Of a stretch of DNA of 64,000 bases, positions 1-10,427 are shown one piece after another. A model generated the notes under the pieces. It saw only the letters and a program-made list of their open reading frames with translations. It did no database searches and was not told where the DNA came from. A program made the position numbers and the translations under genes. The DNA is from Isoetes taiwanensis (taxonomy: Eukaryota; Streptophyta; Lycopodiopsida; Isoetales; Isoetaceae), in assembly GCA_021234155.1 (NCBI GenBank), contig JAJEKV010000300.1, positions 62,001 to 126,000 on the forward strand. Direction: 5' to 3'. Numbering within the stretch: the stretch's first letter is position 1; every line of letters starts with the position of its first letter.

Positions 1-143
1 TTGCATCTAACTATGGCTATGAAACAACTTGAGTTGCGTACACAATGCCAATATTTTGGTGGGAACTGGACTAAACTTTGCATCTAACTATGGCTATGAA
101 ACAACTTGAGTTGCGTACACAAGGCCAATATTTTGGTGGGAAC
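1..143. repeat. 77-bp tandem duplication at the window edge
   Basis: Bases 1-66 and 78-143 are almost identical (one clear difference, atgcc versus aggcc), giving a period of 77 bp. The array may continue to the left of the window. No coding function is apparent; a 62-codon ORF across the second copy looks like chance. Confidence 0.85.
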
Positions 144-753
144 ATAGGTTCTGTCAGTATAACTAAGGAGATATACATTATTGTTTTTCTGATTCAAGCC
201 TTTGCTGGGGTTCCTAGCTTGTATGCAGCACCTCGGCATATTTATTGCATCAAATTTGTGGTCTAGTGGGATGATCGAAGAGCATTCCCCACAAAAATTC
301 CTCGTTATATTTGGACCCTCCTACGGTGCAAAATGGAACTCTAGGAAGATCACTCACTAATTTCTTTGCTTAGAACTTTCAAAAGATACCCACCATATCA
401 TGCTACTTGTTCTAAAGATAGAGATGCCCCACCATATCATGTTACTTAATCCCAAGCCCGTTGGCATAAAAATTATGTGGTCCCACATTTCCCTAGTCGG
501 AAGTTTGTGGTGCACCTTGAATGCTTAGTCTAGGGACGTTAATAGTAACATATTTTATGCCATATGGTTGAATATATTAAGGCATTATTAAGATATGTTA
601 AATTTCAAACCATTAAAAGGCAATGTGTTATGTTATTGGAAAAAGTGGTTGAAGAACCATTGAGCATTGAGGTTAAATAGGTGAGCACCCCAATAGTGGG
701 GCAACCACCATCGTGACAGATAGAAAACACGAAGATGGGCACCTGGGTCGGAA
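144..753. other. unrecognised intergenic DNA
   Basis: AT-rich sequence with no coding pattern I recognise. The sentence-like repeat of 'caccatatcatg' near 390-450 (two copies about 50 bp apart) is the only internal structure I see. Confidence 0.5.
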
Positions 754-1167
754 TTGGCCTCTGCCAATTTGTCTTCTGAGCCAACTATGTTGGCAAGTAA
801 AACCATCAAAGAGTGGAGGCTGCAGGCATCGGAATTGGTATCGGAATCGGCTGCAGCCATCAGAATTGGCATCGGAATCGGATTGAAGACAGATAAAAAT
901 GGGTCGTCTCAAATTCATCGCTGCCTAATTCATGGCTTGAATTGGAAGGCACTGTCTGAAATGACAGAGATTGTTTCACCCAAAAGAACTCCTCTTGCTG
1001 AACCCAAAATCCCTGTGTGGGTGTTTGGAGACGCCAAAAATAATTTGCAGGTGATTGGAGGCAGCGGCCAAGATAAGGATGGTCTGATTCACCTATTATC
1101 AGGTCGAATTTTGGGATTGCCACGCGAATTTGGAGGCCCATCAAGCATAAGAGAAATCAGAGGCTGA
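754..1167 (+). CDS. hypothetical ORF, 137 aa, partly repeat-encoded
   Basis: An open frame of 137 codons beginning MASANLSSEP. I do not recognise the product. Residues about 25-50 come from a short degenerate DNA repeat (units like atcggaattgg and atcggaatcgg, 827-885), so part of the openness follows from repeat structure. The minus strand over the same bases is also open, which weakens the case for a gene. There is no signal peptide or membrane segment. Downstream to about 1330 the DNA carries loose copies of a phrase like 'gaggYccaatttg', again repeat-like. It may be part of an old element; there is no sign of introns or a promoter that I would trust. Confidence 0.15.
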   Translation: MASANLSSEPTMLASKTIKEWRLQASELVSESAAAIRIGIGIGLKTDKNGSSQIHRCLIHGLNWKALSEMTEIVSPKRTPLAEPKIPVWVFGDAKNNLQVIGGSGQDKDGLIHLLSGRILGLPREFGGPSSIREIRG

Positions 1168-1576
1168 TTTTAAGATCCATGGAGTAAAACCGGGTTTAGA
1201 GGTCCAATTTGATGGCTCTGAGGCCCAATTTGTGCTGTCAGCCCCGATTCTATGGTTTCTACCCTGTTCAGAGGTCGAGCTTAATGGTTCTGAGACTCGA
1301 TTTGTGATTAATAACCCTAATTTTATCGTTTCTAGGCTGTGGGAAAAAGAAAGAGTTACGTCAGTTTGGGTAACTTTATCTAGCTCAGCTTCACATACTC
1401 GGCTAATGAACTCGTAAAGAAAATACCAAAAAATGACAGGTGAATTCTATTCGGTTCTTACAGTCCTTGAAGCTTGAAGGGGTTGGTCAAGGCAATTACT
1501 ACAGATCTAGATGGAATGGACCCGAATAGGTCGCTCACACTATCTCCCCCCGATTGGGGTTATTAAATAAATTAGT

Positions 1577-1667
1577 GGAAACCCTTCCGGGCTTCAATAT
1601 GGAAACCCTTCCGGATTTCCATGAAACCCAGAAGGGTTTCCATATCTTGAAGCCCGGAAGGGTTTCC
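1577..1667. repeat. 91-bp hairpin built from GGAAACCCTTCCGG units
   Basis: Two head-to-tail copies of GGAAACCCTTCCGG (1577-1590, 1601-1614) are followed by two reverse-complement copies (a degenerate one at 1631-1641 and 1654-1667). The halves pair as one inverted repeat with an unpaired centre of about 18 bases. The same 14-mer recurs at 4.3-4.6 kb. It looks like a small foldback/MITE-like repeat. Confidence 0.8.
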
Positions 1668-1669
1668 GT

Positions 1670-3821
1670 AAGAAAATATAAATATAAATAGATTATTTTT
1701 TGGGGGAAGAGATATCCACCGCTAATTAATTCTTAGAAATTAATTCCTACGGCTATTCTTGAAAAGCTTTTTAGAGAAAGGGATTTTTTTTTGTCTTACT
1801 CTTCTTCTTCCGGCGATTTCTTTCCTGTAAGTGAGAATTAGAAGCAGATCAGGAAGTGTTTCAAGGGGATTAAGGGGATTAGGGCGTAGGGGGAAGTGTT
1901 TCAAATGATTCAAGAACGGTGTAGTGAGTGATTCAATCAGGTATGAATGAAGAAGCCAATGTTCCAGGTGGATTTCTCGAAGTTCTTGAAGCATTGGCAT
2001 TGTCCCCGTGTTTTGATTTTTTTTTTTTTTTGCAGAAAGAAGAAGACCTAGCAAAGAAGCGGCAAAATTTCTCATGACGAAAGTGCACGAAGCTGTAAGA
2101 GTGCAAAAAATAATGCAATGGTCCATGATAATGTCTCAGATATCGATTTTGGACTGGTAAATCCTATTTCGGGAATCAATTTAGTGCTCGGCTTTATCTA
2201 TGGGCATAAACGGTGCATATGCATGAAGACACCAAACATGGCAAAATCGGGCCTAATTTGGTATGGCAAACCCACCGATTTGGCACGCGATGTGGCCACA
2301 AAGTGATACACACTACTCGGGTGCCATTTGCCAATCCACTAGTAGATAAAATGTGAAAGGGCTAGATAATACATGCGGGAGAAGCCGAAGCTTGCCGGAC
2401 ATAAGGTAACAGTGCAAAAGAAAATTTTGATCCGCCAGACAAATATTTCGTGATGGATATCATAGAAATGCATGGTCCGGAATTTCGAAATGGCTTTTTC
2501 CATGGCCTATATTGGCCGAAAATCCATGAAAATCGGCATGTGTGGTAACTGAAAGAGCAGCTCAAAATTTGGCTGATGATCTGTGCCTACTCATAAACAG
2601 GGTTAACGGATTTTGCAAAATATCACCATTACAAGGTACGTTTTGCCCTCAGACCGATATATGCTAGCACGCTTAAAAATTTCGAAATGCATTTGATGTT
2701 ATATCTCGACGATTTGTACTTGGAAAAGCAAAGATATGATCTGTGAGAAACGGCTACCGCAATTTCTTAACTCAAGGGATCTGCCTTATTTCCAAGTATT
2801 CCTGGTAATAGATATGCTGCCTTAGGTCATTTACAGAGCCGTGTCGCATTTACAGAATGGGGAATATCTCTATAAGGTTAAAATATACTGGTGGATTTGA
2901 AGGTTGAATTCCAAGTTTGATTCCAACAGTTGGTAGACAGAGCCACTTGGCGACCTGCAAAAAGGTATCGATTCACAATGGACATGCTTTTGGCTATTCT
3001 ATGTCCGTGTTTAAATCCTTGTGTTTATATTGTTGTTACATAATGGACAATCTTAGATTTGCTTTTTTGTGTGCAAAGCACCAAAAGATGCTTGAATTAT
3101 AAACAAGTGTTTACATATTTATGGTGTGGTAAAATTGCAGCTTTGTTCTTTCATGCAAGCCGTGGTAAAATGTTTTCTTATGATAAAGGAGCAATTTCTA
3201 TTTGATGTTGAAAGAATGTATCTTGGCATACGCATGAAGCAAGAAACAATCCGAGTTATTTAAATCAGGTTTGACTGGTTTTGTACTTCATAATACAATT
3301 TCTTGTGCCATCTTCCAAGTTCCGCTTTTAAAAGCCTCCATGCGGGTTGAAGCTTCCTTATTACTTAAATTTGGAAATAGAACCAAAACCGAAGTTCTCA
3401 TGTTAAGGTTACATGTAGAACGGTTGAAGGTTTGCTTAAGAATGTGATCCACAAGATTATTGTGGACCATTGTTATAAATAAATAAATAGTAATTGAATC
3501 CTTTAAGGCGGTGTTGCCTATCATATGCTTTATGATTTAACTATTATAAGGTTAAAATTTTGATATTCTTGCTGATAAATGAGAAGTTCTTAGGTTTCTG
3601 CTGTAAGAATGTGATCCACATGATTATTTTGGACCGTTGCTTTATATTTAAACTATGAACATGGAACTACAGGTTCATAAGAGAAGTTAAAATATCTGAA
3701 TAAAACTAATTATCAAGATATCCAACTAGATTCTTCATCAAACTAGATTTGCGTTTGTTGGCAAATAGGTTCTTCATCAAGGACTCCATCGAAATTGTTT
3801 CTTTTTTTCTTTTGGTCTCTT
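1670..3821. other. no recognisable gene
   Basis: About 2.1 kb with only short ORFs (128 aa or less) that overlap on both strands and show no domain. It holds a poly-T tract near 2019-2031. No RNA gene or transposon end was recognised. Confidence 0.5.
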
Positions 3822-3903
3822 GCATGTACGACGGAAGAATATTTAACAAAGACAAAGGTTATGCATGTACGACAGAAGAATATTTAACAAAGACAAAGGT
3901 TAT
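3822..3903. repeat. 41-bp tandem duplication
   Basis: Copies at 3822-3862 and 3863-3903 (starting gcatgtacgac) differ at one base. It is a recent local duplication. Confidence 0.85.
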
Positions 3904-4149
3904 GCAATAGAGATTATGTAGAGCATAGTGCCATGATGCAACATAATAGAGTGCAACTTCACACGTACGCACTATCCTGGTCAAACATTGTACATGCATG
4001 GCAGTTTAATACACGAGATTCTAAAACTTCAATATATTTGCACGCCTTCAATTCAATTCAATTTTAAGCTTTGATAACAAAATAATTTGACCGAAAGAAC
4101 CATGATCTAAAACCAGGACTCCTCATAATTTGTACCTTGCAAGAAGTTC

Positions 4150-4227
4150 CATGTTATGTTGGGTGTTACGTGCCAGAATTTTTGAGATCATGTTATATTG
4201 GGTGTTAAGTGCCAGAATTTTTGAGAT
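4150..4227. repeat. 39-bp tandem duplication
   Basis: Copies at 4150-4188 and 4189-4227 (starting catgttat) share the phrase tgccagaatttttgagat and differ at only a few positions. Confidence 0.8.
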
Positions 4228-4298
4228 TAAAGCTGGTCTCAATTCTTAGTTAATCTTAATCTTACCCCATGGAGAACTGCATGTGGAAACCTAACCTA

Positions 4299-4617
4299 TT
4301 TTCCTCCTCCTGTGGAAACCCTTCCTATTTTCCTCTTCTTGTGGAAACCCTTCCCAATTTCCATCATGCGCCTTAATGTCGAGCGTCCGTGTGGAAAGGC
4401 GTGAGCCATAAAGGCTCACGTGTGTAAATATTTTGAAAAAAAATAATTTTGTGAAAACCCTTCCGGATTTCAATGGAAACCCTTCTGGATTTTCCAATAT
4501 GGAAACCCTTCCGGCTTTCCATGGAAACCCTTCCGGGTTTTCAAATTCTTGGAAAACCGGAAGGGTTTCCATGGACGGAAGGGTTTCCTGAAAAGCCGGA
4601 AGGGTTTCCATGGGAGG
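4299..4617. repeat. cluster of about ten GGAAACCCTTCC units in inverted arrangement
   Basis: Plus-orientation units GGAAACCCTTCC(GG) lie around 4300-4370 and 4450-4545; reverse-complement units follow at about 4553-4612. The part 4500-4612 can fold into a long imperfect hairpin. Both strands stay open through it, giving fake repeat peptides (METLP and EGFPW motifs). It belongs to the same family as the hairpin at 1577-1667, with more copies. Confidence 0.8.
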
Positions 4618-4629
4618 CCAACCCATTAA

Positions 4630-6790
4630 AACCATCGCGAATAGGTGGTTCAGTAAATTGCACTGCTAAATATTTCAAATTTGTCATAGATATAATTACA
4701 TGACGACTTTGTGAGACAATCATTTGAACAGTTACAAATCTGTATGCAAAATTTCCAGAGTTTGGGAAACATAACTTACCTGCGAGATTGCTAGACTGAA
4801 GCAAGCAATTTCCCTAGAACCAAGCAATTCGCCATATCTTTCTCCTTGTAATTTTTCTAGAAGTTTCGGCACTCGGCAGGTCTATTTTACCATGCCTTCC
4901 ATCATTTAGATCTTTTGCCTGTAATTTTTTCTTCTTTCAAGCTCGAATTGGTGGATCCGGTGTTCATATAACTAGCCCCAATTAATTTGCGAAGAGCCCA
5001 TTTTCGTTTAGATCAAGCTCACCTTTCAGGCCGTAGTGGTGTAAATCCGTGCAAGGGGATAGTGCTCCCGCAAATCAGAGCGAAGAATTGGTTGCTTGGG
5101 TGGGCAAGCAATCTTCCTAGCATAGCAGTATCACATGGGGCTTTTTGGCTCTGGAGTCAACCTGCCCCAAAAAGGGTTTGGAAAACTCGCTCCCACAAAG
5201 GCGCCAGAGGCAGCACAAAATGCCACACATGGGCGTTTTAAACCGAAGAGCTCTTCAGCACCCACTATATGCAAAACTATTGTGCCTCTTTCTGAAAGCG
5301 GCCTGCAGCTAAGAGCGTTTCCATCCTTGCATCTTTGCTGAAAGTGACATCGAAATTTTGGAACTGACATTGAAATTTTGCAATAGCGAAAAGCAGAAGA
5401 TTAGCAAGCTCGGTTATGGGAGAACCATCACAACCATCATTTGATGGCACACTCAGTGCTTGGCTATGGCGGCGGGGAAGAAGCAGATGTAGCCGGAAAA
5501 GGTCCGTCTGAAAACATACATAATTCCAAAAACATAACTATCAGCGATGTTTACTCTAAATTCATGCCGAGATCTGTGCGCGAGATCTGTTTTGGGATAA
5601 TCTGTGCGCGAAATCTCGGCCGTTAGGTTTTTTAAATTTTTTTTTATCCTTGATTAGCCGCGAAGATTGAATGGAAACGGTTTCTTTCTTGTTCCATGTT
5701 TTTCGACGGACTTGTTTTTCCCACGTTTCATGCTTTTGCAGGTTCAAGAGTTTTCCAAAAACTTCAGGGGAAATGCGAGATGGTTAGGGTTATTTGGCAC
5801 GATTTTTTTTTGTGTCTTTTGGTGTCGGGCAAAGAAAAGCAAAGTCGTGTTCCATCGACCTTTTGCCCAAATGTTCATGATGCTGGGTTTATTCTGGATT
5901 TTATGGAAGCGGCATGGCTTTTAAGGTTCAATCTGAGCCTCGCAGTTGCAGGATTCCGTGAAGATGTTGGCCCAGCGAAATAGCTCTGAAAACCTCATGC
6001 CTTCTTCATTCAGATCAGAGCCTAGGGCTGCTGGATTTGCTTTCATTACAAGCAGGATGCTGCCCAATAAGGGATTCTTCCAAGCTTTTGCTTCTGCAGA
6101 AAGATTCTAAGGTAGAATCTGGACACTTGTTCATAATTTATCTTTATGTATTGGTCTGTGATTCTGTCAGAACAGCATGTAGGAAGAAGATATATGAAGT
6201 CTTCAAAGCTTGTATTCTGCAATCGGCTGTGAGACCTTAGGTTCTGAAATAAGCTTGCTTTACAGGAGTGCCGTGAAGGATTTATGATCGTATTAGAGCA
6301 TCTATCCCCGTGGTGGTACGTGAATCTCAAAACATTTTAGGCATTGTTCCATTATTTGTTCGTTAATGGAATTGACGTTCAGCAGGTTTCAGGTTTGTTT
6401 GGCTGCAGGAACTTCATCTTTGACATTAGATTTTATGAGCAAATTTTTTGATAAAAGGTTTGTAAATCATCAATCTATTCCCTGGTTGGGCATTTGAAAT
6501 TCCCAGTGTTCACTTAAGCGGTCCATTGAAGACAAAGGCAAATTCAGAGCAATGTACTCTCTTGTGTCTGCAGAGAATGCTATACTTGCAATGGATGGGA
6601 AGCACTACGCTGCAGAAGGTGTGGAGGCAGGGGGAAAGTACAGTACTTCATAAAAAATGCAGGCTTAGAATGGTAAACATGGCTTCAGTATATTATATTA
6701 TTTTGCATTATGTTTCTAATGTTATCTGTTCTTCAGTGACGAAAAGCCCAGTGCTGAGAGTTTAGCACGAGCTGTAAAGGAAGGCCGGGC
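4630..6790. other. unrecognised region upstream of the CTL fragment
   Basis: Short ORFs of up to 95 codons occur on both strands; none resembles a family I know. Exon-like stretches at 5964-6110 (48 codons from MLAQRNSSEN) and near 6567-6650 (reading ENAILAMDGK, preceded by a polypyrimidine-CAG) could be exons of an unknown or captured gene, but I cannot join them convincingly. Confidence 0.3.
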
Positions 6791-6794
6791 AGAT

Positions 6795-6873
6795 CTTGTT
6801 ATGAAGGTTCTTGAACCTTGACTGATCAAGCATCAAAAATGCAAACAAAGCACAGGAAAAGCTGACAGACACC
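6795..6873 (-). pseudogene. inverted copy of a CTL exon segment
   Basis: About 80 bp here is the reverse complement of part of the fourth recognisable CTL exon (about 7941-8025). The core 6810-6857 is identical to the complement of 7958-8005 over 48 bases; the flanks match at roughly 80-85%. The copy therefore lies antisense to, and about 1.1 kb upstream of, its source. A transcript crossing both could fold into double-stranded RNA. Confidence 0.85.
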
Positions 6874-7050
6874 TGCAAGTGCAACACGCTTCTTTAACCA
6901 AGTGCTCATAATATGATTAGTATTGTAATACGCAATTAGCGTTAGACAGGAGCATAGGTGATTTTGTTTTCAATTTGTGATGTTCATTCATTAAAATTAG
7001 AGAAGAATAAGTCTCAAATATTTCAAGATGTTAAAATATTTGGCATGCAG

Positions 7051-8254
7051 GTCGCTGCGAAGGCAATTGGGGCTATTCCTACATTGATTATATCCCATCA
7101 TGCCCTACCTTTTCCTAGGCATATTTCTTATCTATTGGGTTGGCGCTGCCCTTTATCTTTTAAGTGCTGGGGATATGAAACAGAATACTTATGATGGTAA
7201 TCAATGCTGTGTCTACGATCTCCTTTCACAAGCAGTTAAATGCGATGGCTGTTGTGGATATTCATTCCATTACAAAAAAATTGTTGAATGGGCAATTTTG
7301 TACCATATATTTGGTTGTTTTTGGACAGTGCAGTTTATAATTGCATGTTCACTCACTACTATTGCTGGATCTGTTGCTACATTCTATTGGGCTAGAGGTG
7401 ATACAGAGGCAAGCATACACTTTTGTTCGTGTATTGTTCCTTTTATTCTGATTTATACATCTTTAAAGTAATGGTGTATTCATTACAGGCGATGCCATTC
7501 TTTACAGTTGTTTCATCTGCCAAAATGGTTGCTCGGTATAGCCTTGGATCCATGGCATTAGGTTCGCTCACAGTTGCTATTATTGAAATGATACGATTTA
7601 TACTGGAAGCTGTCAGGCAGAAATTCAAAGCCCTTGAGGCTGCTCCTGGTGGATATGTTTTGAAATTGTGCTGGTGGCCCATCCAATGCTGTTTAGGATG
7701 CTTAGAATGGACTGTCAAGTTTATAAATCAGAATGCATATATTGTGGTACGTTCAAGAGTGTTGTTGAAGTGAGTGAAAGATGTGCTACATATTCATTGC
7801 TAAACTTCTATATCTGCAGATTGCCATATCAGGAAAGGGGTTTTGTCAGTCTGCTGGGAAAGCAACTGGATTGATTGTAAATAATATACTACGTGTTGGA
7901 ACAGTGAACGAGCTGGCAAACATAGTAATATTCCTTGGAAAGGGGTCTGCCAGCTTATCCTGTGCTTTGTTTGCATTTTTGATGCTTGATCAGTCAAGGT
8001 TCAAGTCAGGTCATAACAAAGTGTCTTCTCCCTTATTTCCTGTTGTGGTAAGCTTCTTTTACCCGACTTTGTACTTTAAAGCTATAATATCAACATCGTA
8101 ACCAACATGACTTTATTTTTGCAGCTCTGTTGGGGTATAAGTTATGCAATTGCCACTCTTTTTTTCAGTTGTGGAAATGGCCATTGACACTGTGTTGCTG
8201 TCATTTTGTATTGATGCTGATGAGAACAATGGAGCACCCATTTATGCGCCATGA
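7051..8254 (+). pseudogene. 5'-truncated choline transporter-like (CTL/SLC44) gene fragment
   Basis: Family role: CTL proteins are multi-pass membrane transporters of choline/ethanolamine; plant CTL1 (CHER1) acts at trans-Golgi, plasma membrane and sieve-plate sites. Exons recognised: 7051-7408, 7489-7746, 7820-8047 and 8125-8254, in phase across splice sites. Diagnostic text includes VAAKAIG, YWVGAALYL, QCCVYDLL, DGCCGYS, the membrane stretch ending in AGSVATFYWARG, SLGSMALGSL, IRFILEAVR, AFLMLD and the C-terminal EMAIDTVLLSFC. This covers only the C-terminal part of the roughly 700-aa family; the N-terminal exons are not found upstream. Two frame breaks occur, at about 7093-7100 and at the T-run 8158-8168, each a net +1 shift. 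The first intron (7409-7488) uses a GC donor. Exon 7051 starts cleanly at an acceptor, and a Helitron-type end lies 0.7 kb downstream, so capture of a multi-exon fragment is my favoured explanation. Assembly error could account for the shifts but not for the missing 5' half. Confidence 0.88.
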
Positions 8255-8918
8255 TGTTTACCGAGCATTCCCCATTCTAAAGTTGATTGAAAGGAACATC
8301 TATATTGCCATGATATAATAGTTGTACTCCTAAGCAGTAAATTATAATGTTAACGTGCAGAAATGACACCTACAGTATCACTTGATTACTTGCTGGAAAA
8401 ATGTTGTCATTGTCATTTGATGAGTGTAAGGAGGACGTATGACATTTTCTGATAAACTTTGGAGCAACAAATTGATGTTATGTGCAGCTCTCTGATGTTA
8501 TTGTTCCCAAGCACAGTAAAATTTGGAAGACAGTTTCTCTTTTTGATTTATACATCCTTTATGCTATTTAACGTTAATGTTTAACGTATTATAGATGCTT
8601 TCTGATAACCATCTAGGCTCATCTAGGCTCACATCTAGGCCCCTTCGATATGTGAGCTTGCTCAATATGTGAGCCTATCATATTCTCCTTACGCAATCTC
8701 AAACATTAAGCTTCACTAATATATGCAAATTATCATGTCTTCTTGCACCATATTTTCCATGTCTTAGTACAAAGTAACACAAACAAAAATTTCTCAAGAT
8801 TCCACCATTAACATTTGCTCCACATTTAACATAACCCTTCTCGCCATTCAACACAAGCCTTCTGAAGTAAAATATATGCACTATTTTTTATTAGTATTTT
8901 AGATTATACCCGACGAAA
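8255..8918. other. AT-rich DNA between CTL fragment and Helitron end
   Basis: No gene recognised. Small repeats of 'catctaggctc' occur at about 8610-8640. If the fragment was captured, this is internal Helitron sequence. Confidence 0.4.
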
Positions 8919-8948
8919 AGCCCAGCAACGCTGGGCACCTTTTCTAGT
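8919..8948 (+). mobile_element. Helitron 3' terminus (hairpin + CTAG|T)
   Basis: GCCCAGC (8920-8926), loop AAC, GCTGGGC (8930-8936), then a short spacer ACCTTTT and CTAG (8944-8947) followed by T. A GC-rich hairpin just before a CTRR end, with T as the next host base, is the accepted 3' signature of Helitrons. The element body would lie to the left. The 5' TC end was not found. Confidence 0.75.
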
Positions 8949-9060
8949 AAAATATATATAGAGATTTTCCTAGATTTGGCATATTAATGTCAAATTGACT
9001 AAAGCCTTCATGTTATATTTTACAAAAAAAAAATACAATAATAACATTTTATATTTTCTT

Positions 9061-9950
9061 ATGGGCCCTTTTGGAGAACCCATATTATCTCTAATGGATG
9101 AAGTCCAGCAATATATCAATGCCAAATACTATTCTGCCTCTGAGGGTGCATGAAGGTTGTTCAAGTTTAGACTGCAAGAACAAAATCCTCATGTCGTGCG
9201 ATTGGCAGTTAACCTTCCTAATGAGCAACCAATACTTTTCGATGAGAATGCAGACTTAGATGATGTGGTTAACAATGTACATGACACCACTCTCATAGGT
9301 TTTTTTTTTTTTTGAAGGCAAGAAATTGTATTTTATTCGAATGATAAAACATTTATGTACATACAGTTGAGTATGGAACTGCTACCACTTCTCCGATCCA
9401 TGAATAGCAGTCCATACTCTAGGCCTAGTACTCTTAGAACCCCTCTCAACTTCTTCTCCATAGGATACTACAGGAGAGGAGGACTAAGTTCCTAGACGCA
9501 ACCAGGGCCAGCTCATAGGTTGGTTTAAGATGAATGCTACAAATGAATAACCAGTGTCCCGAACTTTGTTATACCATGACTTTCCCAAGAGCTTTACTTG
9601 GAGCAAAACGACATACAAATGGACAATTCGTCAACATATTCAGGTTTTGCCGTCTATGGGTAAAATGTACTTTGTGACCCCCTCACAGAACGAGCGATTT
9701 TATTTGCTAATGTTGCTAAGCAATGTACCGGGAACTACATATTTTAAGGATTTGAGAACTGTTGATGATCATTTGTGTGAGACATTCAAGAATGCATGTA
9801 TCAGGCGAATGATTGTGAATAATAATTTAGAATGGATCGAATGCCTACGAGAAGCATCGTCATTGGATATGCCACGTCAATTGCGACAGTTATTTGCTTC
9901 AATTCTTTTTGTATCCACTATATATTTTGAAGGAGTTGGAATATAGGATA
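9061..9950 (+). pseudogene. Helitron helicase-like protein, N-terminal part (interrupted)
   Basis: The first piece (9061-9300) reads DEVQQYINAKYYSASEGA, then RLFKFRLQEQNPHVVRLAVN, then NLPNEQPILFDENADL, matching the segment just before the PIF1-type helicase in plant Helitron proteins. The second piece (9521-9950) reads LLYHDFPKSFTWS, SQNERFYLLMLL, PGTTYFKDLRTVDD and LRQLFASILF, the family's next conserved blocks. Between them lies a 211-bp insertion flanked by a 9-bp duplication; taking out the insertion plus one duplicate brings the two pieces into one frame. Further damage: TGA in the W-R position near 9150 and TAA near 9548. Confidence 0.85.
9292..9520 (-). mobile_element. 211-bp poly-A retroelement insertion with 9-bp TSD
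   Basis: CTCATAGGT occurs at 9292-9300 and 9512-9520 as a target site duplication. The insert 9301-9511 starts with a T run on the plus strand, so it is a minus-strand copy ending in poly-A, with AATAAA-like signals shortly before the tail. It is a 5'-truncated LINE 3' end or a SINE. There is no coding capacity. Confidence 0.85.
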
Positions 9951-9996
9951 GTCGAGGATTTTCTAGACCGAACTGCTTACGATTATGATGCTTATT

Positions 9997-10427
9997 GATT
10001 GCCATGTTGTTGAGGTCTACGTCCTTCAAGAAGGGCATGTGCAATGGAACACGAATGATTATACGAAAGCTGAGAAGACGTGTCATTGAGGCGGAGAACC
10101 CATGTCGGTGACGCTGTTCTTCTATCTCGCATTCCGATTGTGCCTACCAATTCAAGATTGCCCTTTCAGTTTGAAAGTGTGCAATTTTCTTTGCGGCCGG
10201 CCTTTGCCATGATGATAAACAAGTCCCAGGATCAGACAATGCATAAGGTGGGGTTATATCTTCCAAAGCCTGTCTTTACGCGTAGACAATTATATATGGC
10301 ATTCTCAAGGATACAAAACCGACACAGAATTCGGGTCGCTATTAAGGACTCACCGTTCTTGCCTCAAGAAGGCACCAATACAATTTCAAGGTTCACGAGG
10401 AATGTGGTTTATACAGATGCTTTGTGA
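9997..10427 (+). pseudogene. Helitron helicase, C-terminal part
   Basis: Readable blocks are MLLRSTSFKKGMCNGTRM, then IIRKLRRRVIEAE, and in a shifted frame VLLSRIPIVPTNSRLPFQFE, SLRPAFAMMINKSQDQT, VGLYLPKPVFTRRQLYMAFS and R-rich IRV. These match the last third of Helitron PIF1-like helicases: the R-N-GLCNGTR block, then the F-A-M-TINK-QGQT block and the V-ALSR block. There is one frameshift near 10090-10100. The ATP-binding core that should precede it is deleted. Confidence 0.85.

Noticed and set aside
1740..2126. 128-aa minus-strand ORF
   Set aside because: Low-complexity lysine runs from a poly-A tract, overlapping ORFs on the other strand and no family pattern.
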